A stretch of DNA of 64,000 bases, taken from the NCBI GenBank assembly GCA_900314995.1, contig OMXK01000046.1:1-64000 (forward strand). Reading direction: 5' to 3'. How positions within the stretch are numbered: position 1 is the stretch's first letter; each line of letters opens with the position of its first letter. The notes beneath the pieces are model-generated. The model did no database searches and had not been told where the DNA came from. It saw nothing but the letters and a program-made list of their open reading frames with translations. Positions 26,021 through 35,436 of this stretch are shown in pieces. Source of the stretch: an uncultured Prevotella sp. GTDB lineage: Bacteria > Bacteroidota > Bacteroidia > Bacteroidales > Bacteroidaceae. The translations under genes were made by a program, and so were the position numbers.

Positions 26021-26385
26021 CAGATGAGCGCTTGATTGTATCATAAAGTTGGTATAAACGCAGTTAGTGCCCGCCATCCCGGCGAGCACTAACCGTTTCT
26101 AAACCCTTTATAACTTAAAACAAAACAATATGAAACAAACAAACTCTAAATAACAAACGTATGAATCTTAAATCTCTTTGTGATTTCTCTTAATCACGAT
26201 GCAAAGGTACGATGAAAATCATCCCATTCCAAAGATTATGCAAAATTCTTCCTCAACTTGTTGCGACAAGGGGAGTGATACGCGACAGAGTAGAGGAAAG
26301 AGTACTTCTCATGTCGCAAAATCTTCATTTTTTTTGTAAATATCAGCAATATTTCGTATCTTTGTCGGCAAAAAGAGTTGGAACG
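26013..26385. other. Non-coding stretch with one hairpin and a promoter
   Basis: Apart from the end of the C-terminal remnant it holds an imperfect hairpin (GTTAGTGC.CGCC with GGCG.GCACTAAC, 26063-26093, 5-nt loop) without a T-run. A 19-bp sequence (26253-26271) repeats 25524-25542 with two mismatches. A clear promoter for the next gene is present: TTTG at 26333-26336 and TATCTTTG at 26357-26364. No gene is supported here. Confidence 0.6.
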
Positions 26386-27012
26386 ATGAGAAGATTGTTT
26401 GTTGTCATAGCATGTCTGGCTTTATGGGCGCAGGCTGCAGATGCCCAATATACGATTGAGGATATCCGCCAGTCGTATGCAAACGTAAAGGAACACATCG
26501 GCAGGATGAGCGGTGAGTTCCCCGCCGAAGGTACACCCGAGGAATACTACCATCTTCATGTGGAGCAGAACCTTCCTGGCACGGGAGGCCACCATGAGCA
26601 TCTGCGGATGTATTACGGCGAACTTGAGAGAGACGACATCTATCCCCCTCACTATCTGTGGTTTGCAACACGGAAGTATAACTTTGCTGTTCGGGAGTAT
26701 TATGAGGAATATCTCTACGACAATAATGGGCAGATAATGTTCATTTATGCCACTAACCCGGATGTCGTCTTCGGAGAGATGTATGAGTTCCGCCTTTATT
26801 ACGACGGACAGCGACTGCTGAAATGCATCGTCAAACAGCGTAAGGTGGACGAGAAGAACTATCGTGAGGTCTATAATGGCCCTGCTGTTCCGGAGGCATA
26901 CAAAGAAACCACAGACATGCTCCGGGGAACTGCCAATGTGAACCTCCGTCTCTTCAAACAGATTGAAGATGTGGCGTATCCTTATTCTGAGACAAACAGC
27001 GACGGCGAATGA
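26386..27012 (+). CDS. Small secreted protein of unknown function
   Basis: The start is placed at ATG 26386 because a TATCTTTG box lies just upstream and a signal peptide (MRRLFVVIACLALWAQAADA|Q) begins there; a longer frame from 26212 would run through the promoter. The 208-residue product is Tyr/Glu-rich, with 'YTIEDIRQSYANVKEHI' and 'FRLYYDGQRLLKCIVKQRK', a mixed alpha/beta periplasmic or surface protein. No family is recognised. Its stop overlaps the miaA start by 4 bp, so it is cotranscribed with miaA. Confidence 0.7.
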   Translation: MRRLFVVIACLALWAQAADAQYTIEDIRQSYANVKEHIGRMSGEFPAEGTPEEYYHLHVEQNLPGTGGHHEHLRMYYGELERDDIYPPHYLWFATRKYNFAVREYYEEYLYDNNGQIMFIYATNPDVVFGEMYEFRLYYDGQRLLKCIVKQRKVDEKNYREVYNGPAVPEAYKETTDMLRGTANVNLRLFKQIEDVAYPYSETNSDGE

Positions 27013-27935
27013 AGAAGATGATTACGATATTGGGACCGACGGCATCGGGGAAAACACCCGTGGCGGCACAGTTGGCAGCGGAGATAGGCGGGGAGATCAT
27101 CTCGGCAGACTCCCGTCAGGTGTATCGCAGGATGGATATCGGCACAGGCAAGGATCTGGAAGACTATACCGTCGGTGGGCGCCTGATACCCTATCATCTG
27201 ATAGATATCTGCGAGCCAGGCACGAAGTATAACCTCTTTGAGTATCAGCAGGACTTCTTCGATGCCTATAATAATATAATAGGTAGGGGAGCGGTGCCGA
27301 TACTCTGTGGCGGTACCGGGCTTTATATCGAGGCGGTGCTCAAGGGCTATCATCTGTCGCCGGTGCCCCAGAACCAGCCGTTGCGCGACAGCCTCGAAGG
27401 CAAGACGCTGGCAGAACTGACGGAGATGCTGACAGACCTGAAAGCCAGAAACGGCTCGAACATGCACAACACGACGGATGTGGATTCCTGTCAGCGGGCC
27501 ATCCGCGCCATCGAGATCGAGACCTATAACCTGGAGCATCCGACGCCCCGGCGCGAACTGCCGCCGGTGGATGCCGTCATCATCGGCATCGACATCGATC
27601 GTGAACTGCGCAGGGAGAAGATTACCCGCAGGCTGAAGGTGAGACTTGAAAACGGGATGGTGGACGAGGTGAAGGCGCTGCTCGATGAAGGCATTCCGGC
27701 AGACGACCTGCTCTACTATGGGCTGGAGTATAAGTTCGTGACGGAGTATCTTACCGGCAGGCTCTCTTACGACGAGATGTTCACGCGGCTGGAGATCGCC
27801 ATCCACCAGTTTGCCAAGCGCCAGATGACCTGGTTCCGAGGGATGGAGCGCCGTGGGTTCACCATCCACTGGATCGACGGCACGCTTCCGATGGCGGAAA
27901 AGGTGGGGCGAATCAGGCAAATAGCCCAAATATAA
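27009..27935 (+). CDS. miaA: tRNA dimethylallyltransferase MiaA
   Basis: A 308-residue enzyme that prenylates A37 of tRNAs reading U-starting codons. P-loop 'GPTASGKT' (9-16), 'ISADSRQVYRRMDIGTGK' (35-52), 'GGTGLYIEA' (100-108) and 'QFAKRQMTWFRG' (267-278) are diagnostic. It begins inside the last codons of the upstream secreted-protein gene (ATGA overlap). A hairpin terminator follows at 27950. Bacteroidetes often carry two miaA genes; whether this is the main copy cannot be told from the window. Confidence 0.95.
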   Translation: MKKMITILGPTASGKTPVAAQLAAEIGGEIISADSRQVYRRMDIGTGKDLEDYTVGGRLIPYHLIDICEPGTKYNLFEYQQDFFDAYNNIIGRGAVPILCGGTGLYIEAVLKGYHLSPVPQNQPLRDSLEGKTLAELTEMLTDLKARNGSNMHNTTDVDSCQRAIRAIEIETYNLEHPTPRRELPPVDAVIIGIDIDRELRREKITRRLKVRLENGMVDEVKALLDEGIPADDLLYYGLEYKFVTEYLTGRLSYDEMFTRLEIAIHQFAKRQMTWFRGMERRGFTIHWIDGTLPMAEKVGRIRQIAQI

Positions 27936-27949
27936 GTGAATGAAAAGAA

Positions 27950-27989
27950 AAAATGCCATCTTGTTTTGCAGGATGACATTTTTTTATTA
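27950..27989 (+). terminator. Terminator of miaA
   Basis: Imperfect stem AAATGCCATCTTG/CAGGATGACATTT followed by a T-run at 27979-27985. Confidence 0.75.
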
Positions 27990-28019
27990 TCTTTGCACTC
28001 TGATAGTAAACCGCAGAAG

Positions 28020-28958
28020 ATGGAAACAAATATTACGACTAAATGGGGCATTCTATATTGTCCGAAAGCAGGCATCACCAACAAGCGCAAGCGCTGGGAA
28101 AAGATCCAGAAGGTGCTCGATGCCCGTGGCCTGGATTACGATTTCGTGCAGAGTGAGACGTCTGACAGCGTCGAGCGGCTCGTGAAGATGATGATCAGCA
28201 ACGGCTACAAGACGATCATCATCGTGGGCGGCGACTCGGCTCTGAATGATGCGGTGAACTGCCTGATGATGGAGGAGAAGGCCATCAGAGACAGCATCGC
28301 CCTGGGAGTGATCCCCAATGGCATCATGAACGACTTCGCCCGCTTCTGGCAGTTCGATGACGACAATATCGAGCAGACGGTCGACTGGCTTGTGAAGCGT
28401 CGTGTCCGCAAGGTGGACCTTGGCTGTATCCGCTATTTCAATGCCAATGGCGACAAGTGCCACCGCTATTTCCTGAACTGCCTGAATATCGGCATGACGG
28501 CAGACATCATGAACCTGCGCCGACAGACACGCCGTCTTTTCGGCTCGCGTACCTTGTCGTTTATCTCCTCGCTCTTCGTGATGCTTTTCCACAGGATGGA
28601 GTATAAGATGAAACTGAAGATCAATACCGACGTGATTGAGCGCAAGGTGATGACGGTCTGTATCGGCAGTGGTCCCGGCTATGGTCAGACGCCGAATGCC
28701 GTACCATATAACGGCATGCTCGACGTGAGTGTGGTCTACCATCCCGAGATGGTTCAGCTGATTGAGGGCATCTGGCTTCTGATAACGGGGCGCTTCCTGA
28801 ATCATCGCAGCGTGCATCCCTATCGCACCAGGGAAGTGCAGGTGGAATATGCCAAACATGCGATGGTGGGCATCGACGGACGGTTGATGAAAACCCCCGT
28901 CGGCCACTATCGGGTGAATGTGGAGCAAGAGGTCATCAATTTCCTCATTCCTGAGTGA
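28020..28958 (+). CDS. Diacylglycerol/lipid kinase-family protein with altered nucleotide motifs
   Basis: The start is placed at ATG 28020, 22 nt after a TATCTTTG box (27989-27996). The 312-residue product has the DagK/YegS fold: N-terminal 'AGITNKRKRWEKI', 'IIIVGGDSALNDAVN' (~60-75), 'VIPNGIMNDFARF' (~95-107) and C-terminal 'AMVGIDGRLM' strands. Functional members have GGDGT(L/V)NE and P.GT.NDFAR; here the motifs read GGDSALND and PNGIMNDFAR, so ATP binding or the catalytic acid-base site may differ. It may phosphorylate a lipid or sphingoid substrate, or be an inactive paralogue. Confidence 0.8.
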   Translation: METNITTKWGILYCPKAGITNKRKRWEKIQKVLDARGLDYDFVQSETSDSVERLVKMMISNGYKTIIIVGGDSALNDAVNCLMMEEKAIRDSIALGVIPNGIMNDFARFWQFDDDNIEQTVDWLVKRRVRKVDLGCIRYFNANGDKCHRYFLNCLNIGMTADIMNLRRQTRRLFGSRTLSFISSLFVMLFHRMEYKMKLKINTDVIERKVMTVCIGSGPGYGQTPNAVPYNGMLDVSVVYHPEMVQLIEGIWLLITGRFLNHRSVHPYRTREVQVEYAKHAMVGIDGRLMKTPVGHYRVNVEQEVINFLIPE

Positions 28959-28963
28959 AAATT

Positions 28964-28996
28964 GCAGGTATGTCGCCATGACGGCCTGCTTTTTGC
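28964..28996 (+). terminator. Probable terminator after the lipid-kinase gene
   Basis: GCAGG (28964) pairs with CCTGC (28985) with an inner GTC/GAC pair and is followed by TTTTT. Confidence 0.6.
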
Positions 28997-29048
28997 TTAA
29001 ATATTTGTTAAATAATGAGATTTCTTTTGCTGAGTCGGCAAAAATGCC

Positions 29049-29056
29049 TACCTTTG
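29049..29056 (+). promoter_or_regulatory. -7 box of the glycogen operon
   Basis: TACCTTTG located 50 nt before the debranching-enzyme start, with a TTTGCTGAG -33-like element upstream. Confidence 0.65.
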
Positions 29057-29105
29057 GATGATAATAACTAAAATTATACTAATTAAATACCTTTAGACAG
29101 GAACT

Positions 29106-31085
29106 ATGAGCTATTTACGATTTGAAAAAGCCGTGATGACTAACTTACAGGAAAGTCTCCGTCGTGAATTACTCCGCACCAATCGTTCTGGCGCTTATAG
29201 CAGCTCTACACTCGTTGACTGCAATACGCGTAAGTACCATGGTCTGCTGGTGGTACCTGTACCTGAACTCGATGACGAGAACCATGTGCTCTTGTCGTCG
29301 CTCGACTGTACGGTAATCCAGCATGGCGCAGAGTTCAATCTGGGACTCCACAAGTATCAGGGCAACACGTTCAGTCCTAACGGACACAAGTACATCCGTG
29401 AGTTTGATGCCAGCCTCGTGCCAACGACAACGTATCGCGTGGGTGGTGTAGTTTTGAAGAAAGAAGTTATCTTCCAGCATTATGAGGATCGTATTCTGAT
29501 CCGCTATACGCTGGTTGATGCTCATTCGGCAACGACGTTGAGATTCCGTCCGTTCCTGGCCTTCCGCTCGGTTCGCCAGTTCACCCACGAGAACTCTACA
29601 GCCAGCCGTGAGTACACACCGGTGGATAACGGTATCAAGACCTGTATGTATGCAGGCTATCCCGATCTTTATATGCAGTTCTCCAAGAAGAATGAGTTCG
29701 TCTTCCAACCCGACTGGTATCGTGGCATCGAGTATCCGAAGGAGCAGGAGCGTGGTTACGCTTCCAACGAGGATCTCTATGTGCCCGGCTATTTCGAGAT
29801 GCCGATCAAGAAGGGAGAGAGCATCATCTTCTCTGGTTCAACCTCGTTGATCAAGGCCTCTACACTGAAGAAGGTGTTTGAGGAAGAGGTGGACGACCGC
29901 AAACCGCGTGACAACTTCTATCACAGTCTGGTGTGTGCTGCCCACCAGTTCCATTTCCGTGACCGCCGCAGCGGCAGCTCAAAGGCACTCGACGACAGCG
30001 ACGACCGTTATCTGCTGGCTGGCTATCCCTGGTTTAAGGCCCGTGCCCGCGACACGTTCATCGCGTTGCCGGGACTGACACTGGCTATCGATGAGCGCGA
30101 CTACTTCGAGCTGGTGATGAAGACAGCCGAGAAAGGTCTCCGAGAATTCATGGAGGAGAAGCCGCTGTCGGTGAAGATTTACGAGATTGAGCAGCCCGAT
30201 GTTCCCCTTTGGGCCATCTGGGCTATCCAGCAGTACACCAAGGATGCAGGCAAGGATCAGGGCTATGCCATGTACGGCAAACTGGTAGCAGACATCATTG
30301 ACTATATAAAGAAAGGTGGTCATCCGAACCTCCGTCTCGACGAGAATGGACTGTTGTATTCCAATGGCCGCAATCGTGCCGTAACGTGGATGAACTCTAC
30401 GGCCAACGGTCGTCCAGTCGTTCCGCGTTCGGGCTATATCGTTGAGTTTAATGCCCTCTGGTACAATGCCTTGAAGTTCGGTGCTGCTATGGCAGCCGAT
30501 CAGGGTGACCAGAAGACAGCCGATAGTCTCGAAGAGCTCGCTGCCAAGGTGAAAGAGTCTTTCGTCGGCACGTTCGTCAACGAATATGGCTATCTGCTCG
30601 ACTATGTCGATGGTAACATGATGGACTGGAGCGTTCGTCCGAATATGATCTTCGCTGTGGCACTCGACTACTCGCCGCTTTCTCAGCAGCAGATGAAGAG
30701 TGTGGTGGATATCTGCACCCGTGAGTTGCTTACACCGAAGGGACTTCGTTCGCTCTCGCCGAAGAGTGGGGGATACAACCCCATCTACGTCGGTCCGCAG
30801 ACACAGCGCGACTATGCCTACCATCAGGGTACGGCGTGGCCTTGGCTCGGCGGCTTCTATATGGAGGCTTGCCTGAAGCTCTACAAGCGCAGCCGTCTGA
30901 GCTTCATTGAGCGTCAGCTCGTGGGCTATGAGGACGAAATGGACTATCATGCCATCGGTACGATTTCTGAGTTGTTTGACGGTAACCCGCCATTCCACGG
31001 GCGTGGCGCCATGTCGTTCGCTATGAATGTGGCAGAGATTCTGCGTACGCTCAAGCTGATGGATAAGTATTCATATCAAAAATAA
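29106..31085 (+). CDS. Glycogen debranching enzyme (amylo-alpha-1,6-glucosidase family)
   Basis: A 659-residue cytosolic enzyme. The N-terminal ~230 residues are a beta-sandwich (GDE_N; 'FLLTNRSGAY'-like start 'ELLRTNRSGAYSSSTLVDCNTRKYHGLLV'). The C-terminal (alpha/alpha)6 GDE_C domain includes 'GYPWFKARARDTFIALPGL' with the acidic catalytic region, and 'HQGTAWPWLGGFY'. It removes alpha-1,6 branches of glycogen. It is the first gene of a three-gene operon with a glycosyltransferase (12 nt later) and a GH57 enzyme, a standard Bacteroidetes glycogen cassette. Confidence 0.93.
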   Translation: MSYLRFEKAVMTNLQESLRRELLRTNRSGAYSSSTLVDCNTRKYHGLLVVPVPELDDENHVLLSSLDCTVIQHGAEFNLGLHKYQGNTFSPNGHKYIREFDASLVPTTTYRVGGVVLKKEVIFQHYEDRILIRYTLVDAHSATTLRFRPFLAFRSVRQFTHENSTASREYTPVDNGIKTCMYAGYPDLYMQFSKKNEFVFQPDWYRGIEYPKEQERGYASNEDLYVPGYFEMPIKKGESIIFSGSTSLIKASTLKKVFEEEVDDRKPRDNFYHSLVCAAHQFHFRDRRSGSSKALDDSDDRYLLAGYPWFKARARDTFIALPGLTLAIDERDYFELVMKTAEKGLREFMEEKPLSVKIYEIEQPDVPLWAIWAIQQYTKDAGKDQGYAMYGKLVADIIDYIKKGGHPNLRLDENGLLYSNGRNRAVTWMNSTANGRPVVPRSGYIVEFNALWYNALKFGAAMAADQGDQKTADSLEELAAKVKESFVGTFVNEYGYLLDYVDGNMMDWSVRPNMIFAVALDYSPLSQQQMKSVVDICTRELLTPKGLRSLSPKSGGYNPIYVGPQTQRDYAYHQGTAWPWLGGFYMEACLKLYKRSRLSFIERQLVGYEDEMDYHAIGTISELFDGNPPFHGRGAMSFAMNVAEILRTLKLMDKYSYQK

Positions 31086-31097
31086 GGAGGAACGACT

Positions 31098-32369
31098 ATG
31101 AAAGTATTAATGTTTGGATGGGAGTATCCTCCTCACGTATTTGGTGGACTCGCTACTGCTAACTATGGTATTTCTGAGGGTCTGAAGGCTCAGGGCGACA
31201 TTGAGACGGTGCTCTGTCTGCCTCATCCGTTTGGTGATGAGAGTCAGCATGCCTGCCGTATCGTGGCCATGAACGCTGTGCCTATCGCTTATCGCGATGT
31301 CGATTATGACTACGTGAAGCAGCGTGTGGGCAATATCATGGATCCCGACTATTATTTCAAGCTCCGTGAGCATATCTATGCCGACTTCAACTACATGAAC
31401 GTCAATGACCTTGGCGCGATGGAGTTTGCCGGCGGTTATCCCGGCAATCTGCATGAGGAGATCAACAACTACTCGATTATCGCTGGTCAGGTGGCTCGCA
31501 CGGAAGAGTTTGATATCATTCATGCTCACGACTGGTTGACCTTCCCCGCTGGCATCCACGCCAAGCAGGTGAGCGGCAAGCCTCTGTGCATCCATGTCCA
31601 TGCTACCGATTTCGACCGTTCGCGTGGTAAGGTGAACCCGACGGTTTATTCTATTGAGAAGAACGGTATGGACTGGGCCGACTGTATCATGTGTGTATCG
31701 GAGCTGACTCGTCAGACGGTCATCAACCAGTATCATCAGGATCCGCGTAAGTGCTTCACCGTGCATAATGCTGTTTATCCTTTGCCGCAGGAGTATCAGG
31801 ACATTCCTCGTCCCGATCATACAGGCAAGGAGAAAGTCGTTACGTTCCTGGGACGTATCACCATGCAGAAAGGTCCCGAGTATTTCGTTGAGGCTGCTAC
31901 AATGGTGCTCCACCGTACACGTAATGTCCGTTTCTGTATGGCTGGCTCTGGCGATATGATGGATGCCATGATCCAGCTCGCTGCCGAGCGAGGCATTGCC
32001 GACAGGTTCCACTTCCCTGGATTCATGCGCGGCAAGCAAGTTTATGAGTGTCTGAAAGACTCTGATGTATATGTGATGCCCTCTGTGAGTGAGCCGTTTG
32101 GTATCTCTCCGCTAGAGGCTATGCAGTGCGGTACGCCTTCGATTATCTCGAAACAGTCGGGCTGTGCTGAGATTCTCGACAACTGTATCAAGGTTGACTA
32201 TTGGGATATTCACGCCCTGGCCGATGCCATCTATTCAATCTGCCACAACGAGTCGCTCTTCCAGTATCTCAAGGAGGAAGGAAAGCGCGAGGTGGACCAG
32301 ATTACATGGGAGAAGGTCGGTCGTTGGATTCGCACACTCTATCGCCGCACTCTCGGATGGGAAGAGTAA
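31098..32369 (+). CDS. Glycogen synthase-like glycosyltransferase (GT4/GT5 type)
   Basis: A 423-residue GT-B enzyme. N-terminal 'MFGWEYPPHVFGGLATA' and 'IHAHDWLTFPAGIHA' are the glycogen/starch-synthase acceptor-domain motifs; C-terminal 'VVTFLGRITMQKGPEYF' and 'SEPFGISPLEAMQCGTPSI' form the nucleotide-sugar site with the EX7E glutamates. It likely extends alpha-1,4-glucan from an NDP-glucose. A strong AAGGAGG-like site precedes the start (AAATAAGGAGGAACG), unusual for Bacteroidetes. It sits between the debranching enzyme and GH57 amylase. Confidence 0.9.
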   Translation: MKVLMFGWEYPPHVFGGLATANYGISEGLKAQGDIETVLCLPHPFGDESQHACRIVAMNAVPIAYRDVDYDYVKQRVGNIMDPDYYFKLREHIYADFNYMNVNDLGAMEFAGGYPGNLHEEINNYSIIAGQVARTEEFDIIHAHDWLTFPAGIHAKQVSGKPLCIHVHATDFDRSRGKVNPTVYSIEKNGMDWADCIMCVSELTRQTVINQYHQDPRKCFTVHNAVYPLPQEYQDIPRPDHTGKEKVVTFLGRITMQKGPEYFVEAATMVLHRTRNVRFCMAGSGDMMDAMIQLAAERGIADRFHFPGFMRGKQVYECLKDSDVYVMPSVSEPFGISPLEAMQCGTPSIISKQSGCAEILDNCIKVDYWDIHALADAIYSICHNESLFQYLKEEGKREVDQITWEKVGRWIRTLYRRTLGWEE

Positions 32370-32411
32370 ATATAAAATGTAAAATAGTAAAATGAAAAAA
32401 GTAAAACAATT

Positions 32412-33785
32412 ATGAAAACGATTTGCTTATATTTCGAGATACATCAGATTATTCATCTGAAGCGTTACCGTTTCTTCGATATCGGTACCGATCATTACTA
32501 CTATGATGACTACGAGAACGAGCGTAGCATCACCGATATTGCCGAGCGCAGCTATATGCCGGCGCTGAATACGCTCCACGACATGATCAACGAGCACGGC
32601 AAGTATTTCAAGGTGGCTTTCTCTCTGTCGGGTACAGGTATTGAGCAGTTGGAGATGCATGCTCCCCAGGTGCTGGAGAAACTGCAGGCCATGAATGAGA
32701 CTGGCTGTGTGGAGTTCCTCGCAGAGCCTTATAGCCACGGTCTTTCCTCTCTGGCTAATGAGGAGACCTTTGCCCGCGACGTGAAGAAACAGGCCGACAA
32801 GATCGAGGAGCTCTTCGGCAAGCGTCCTACCGTTGCCCGTAACTCTTCGCTGATCTACAGCGATGATATCGGTGCTCAGATTGCAGCCATGGGCTTCAAG
32901 GGTATGCTGACAGAAGGTGCCAAGCACGTGCTCGGCTGGAAGTCGCCCCACTATGTCTATAACTGTAACATCGCCCCGAACCTGAAGCTGTTGCTCCGCG
33001 ACGTAGAGCTGTCTGATGATATCTCTCTGCGCTTTAACAATTCAGAGTGGGATGGTTATCCTCTGTTTGCTGATGCCTATATCGACCGTATTGCCCGTTT
33101 CCCTGAAGAGGAGCAGATCATCAATATCTTCATGGAGCTCTCAGCGCTTGGTATCGCTCAGCCATTGTCGAGCAACATCCTCGACTTCATCAAAGCTCTG
33201 CCCGTTTGCGCCAAGGAGAAAGGCATTACCTTCTCTACGCCGACGGAGATTTGCAAGGCTTGCAAGAGCGTTGGTCAGATCGATGTTCCCGACACCCTCT
33301 CTTGGGTTGACGAGGAGCGCGACGTCAGCTGCTGGCTCGGTAATGCCATGCAGCGTGAGGCCTTCAACAAGCTCTACTCTGTAGCCGATCGTCTGCGTAT
33401 CGCCAATGATCCCCGCATCAATCAGGACTGGGATTACCTGCAGGCTTCCAACAACTTCCGTTTCATGACCACCAAGCCCTCTAATGTAGGTCTCGATCGT
33501 GGTATCTACAACGGACCGTTTGATGCCTTCACGAACTACATGAACATCCTCGGTGACTTCATCAACAGAGTGAATGCCCTCTATCCGCTTGACATCGATA
33601 ACGATGAACTGGAAGGTCTGCTGACCACCATTAAGAACCAAGGTGATGAGATTGAGATGAAGGATAAGGAGATTACCCGTCTGAAGGCTCGTCTGGAGAA
33701 GTTGGAAGGTGCAGCACCAAAGGCAGAGAAGAAGCCTGCTGCTAAGAAACCGGCAGCTAAGAAGGCCGCAAAGAAGGCTGAGTAA
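32412..33785 (+). CDS. GH57 alpha-amylase-like protein with Lys/Ala-rich tail
   Basis: A 457-residue protein. Residues 1-~400 form a GH57 (beta/alpha)7 barrel: 'MKTICLYFEIHQI', 'FSLSGTGIEQL', 'EFLAEPYSHGL' (Glu of 'LAEPYSH'), and 'EWDGYPLFADAY' (likely Asp region). Residues ~405-432 are a coiled coil ('EIEMKDKEITRLKARLEKLE'). The last ~25 residues are a Lys/Ala/Pro-rich, histone-H1-like tail of AAKKPAAKK type. GH57 enzymes act on alpha-glucans; here it belongs to intracellular glycogen turnover. The basic tail is not part of catalysis and could bind polyanions or the glycogen particle. A terminator follows. Confidence 0.9.
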   Translation: MKTICLYFEIHQIIHLKRYRFFDIGTDHYYYDDYENERSITDIAERSYMPALNTLHDMINEHGKYFKVAFSLSGTGIEQLEMHAPQVLEKLQAMNETGCVEFLAEPYSHGLSSLANEETFARDVKKQADKIEELFGKRPTVARNSSLIYSDDIGAQIAAMGFKGMLTEGAKHVLGWKSPHYVYNCNIAPNLKLLLRDVELSDDISLRFNNSEWDGYPLFADAYIDRIARFPEEEQIINIFMELSALGIAQPLSSNILDFIKALPVCAKEKGITFSTPTEICKACKSVGQIDVPDTLSWVDEERDVSCWLGNAMQREAFNKLYSVADRLRIANDPRINQDWDYLQASNNFRFMTTKPSNVGLDRGIYNGPFDAFTNYMNILGDFINRVNALYPLDIDNDELEGLLTTIKNQGDEIEMKDKEITRLKARLEKLEGAAPKAEKKPAAKKPAAKKAAKKAE

Positions 33786-33810
33786 ATCGCCAGATCATTC
33801 TAAGCAAATT

Positions 33811-33848
33811 GAAATCGGAGCTCTTCATCAGAGTTCCGATTTCTTTTT
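33811..33848 (+). terminator. Terminator of the glycogen operon
   Basis: A 13-bp stem GAAATCGGAGCTC/GAGTTCCGATTTC with one G-U pair and 7-nt loop, followed by TTTTT. Confidence 0.9.
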
Positions 33849-33911
33849 GTGCCTAGAGTGTTGCCGGTTTTGATGTGTTTGTTGGCTTTCGTGGATGGAG
33901 TGGGGGTATAT

Positions 33912-33946
33912 AAAAAGAGTGCCCTGCATGAGCAGAGCACTCTTGA
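33912..33946 (-). terminator. Terminator of the secreted-protein gene at 33970
   Basis: Read on the - strand, AAGAGTGC...GCACTCTT with an inner CTG/CAG pair is followed by TTTTTATAT. Confidence 0.82.
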
Positions 33947-33969
33947 ATTTGTGTATCTTGGAAGTTGAA

Positions 33970-35356
33970 TTACTTCTGGATGTACTTCTTACCGTCCTTG
34001 ATAACAATGCCCTTATAAGAAGCATTTACCTTCTGGCCAGCGAGGTTGTAGATAGCGCTGTTACCAGCAACAGTAACAACCTTAGCACCCTGGATAGCAG
34101 TTGCACCACCACCTTTGTAGATCTCAACACCGTCCTCAGTAGCGATTGTCACATCGTCAGCCTTAGAGAATACGAAACCTGCAGCTGTGATCTTAGAACC
34201 GTTAGCATTTACGATGTACTTGCAGTCCTTGTATACGGGGAATGCGATAACACCAAGACCATTCACCTTGATAGCCTCCCAAGAAGGATTACCCTCAGCG
34301 TCAACAGTTACGTGTGCAGCATACTTGTCAGCGTCTGTAGCCTCCAGGAACTCCTGCTCAGCCCAGTCGATAGGCAGAACAATCTCATTGAGCTCACCTT
34401 CGCCCTCAAGCTCGAACTGGTAAACAGCACCGAGGTCTGTAGCAGCGTCTCCCTGAGCAGCGAACTTGTAACCAATAGCTGTGCCTTCCTCGAATACAGT
34501 GTAAGCCTTGTTAGAAGAAGCCTTGTGGATAATGTACAGGAAACCGTCCTCCTTTGCTTCGATAGCCAGGAATGCGCCGCTAACAGGAGCGCTGAGTGAA
34601 GTGTTTGGAGATGCACCGTCAGCATCCTTCGGGTTAGTACCACCCTGGAGACCGCCCTTGAAAACATCACCACCATTAATCTTGAAAGCAACTTCCTGTG
34701 GTTTGTAAGTGTCATCAGCACCAGTGGTAATTGTTACAAATTCATTAGAAGCGAGCTCAGTTCCAGCTGTCAGGGCTGTGCCATTCTCAGAGTCCAAACC
34801 GAGATTGTTCTCGACATTGAATGCTGTTCCGAGACCCTCTATGGTCTCTTCGCCGCCTTCTTCGCCACCTTCAGAGCCACCGCCGCCAAGAGCAGCCTTC
34901 AGCTCAGCAGCTGTACCGAACCAGATACCCTCAACGGTTACGCTAACCTCTTCACCATCGTCCTGAGTCCAGATCTGAAGGGTTGTCTGCCTTGTTCACG
35001 TCGAACTCATAGGTCTTCTCCTTCTCGAGCTTGATGAAAGAGATACCCTCAGCATCTGTAATAACGTTCATTGCATCGAAATAGGTCTCGCCCCAAGCCT
35101 CGGTAGACTTCCACTCTGAATAGGTCAGACCGAAACGGAACTTACCAGTGTTGCCAGAGAACTTGATCCATGCATACTCATAAGCAGATGCATCGTAGTT
35201 CAGGTTGCCATCAGCATCCTTTAGGTCGAACCAATGACCACCCCAACCGCTTGACTTGTCGAGGTTGAAATAGTTCGGATCGTCATTAACGGCGGTCTGG
35301 GCATTCATACTAACTGCTGCAAAAAGAGCAATTACACTAAGTAAAATTTTCTTCAT
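33970..35356 (-). pseudogene. Secreted two-domain protein with C-terminal sorting tail, frameshifted
   Basis: Two frames on the - strand make one protein. The first (35356-34952) encodes a signal peptide (MKKILLSVIALFAAVSMNAQ) and a beta-sandwich domain nearly identical to that of the gene at 60251. It then runs into a wrong frame ending 'DLDSGRW'. The correct continuation ('LQIWTQDDGEEVSV... ELKAALGGGGSEGGEEGGEE') resumes one base off near 34985-35000. A Gly/Glu linker, a ~200-residue beta-rich domain and the tail 'IYNLAGQKV...KKYIQK' follow. A one-base insertion, a true mutation or a sequencing error would explain this. The first domain may be a carbohydrate-binding surface module, given its position after susCD. 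Its own promoter is a TATCTTTG at 35429-35436. Confidence 0.75.
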
Positions 35357-35428
35357 AATTAAATGTTTTTAAAGTTAAAGAAATTATTAATAATAGGATT
35401 TATCGTTTCATTATATACTTATCGGTTG

Positions 35429-35436
35429 CAAAGATA
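35429..35436 (-). promoter_or_regulatory. -7 box for the secreted-protein gene (35356)
   Basis: TATCTTTGCA on the - strand, about 73 nt before the start codon. Confidence 0.65.

Noticed and set aside
26063-26093. Hairpin as riboswitch or terminator
   Set aside because: There is no T-run, no downstream gene in register, and no recognisable aptamer core.
26212-26385. Upstream extension of the small secreted protein
   Set aside because: It would include the promoter box and put a signal peptide in the middle of the protein.
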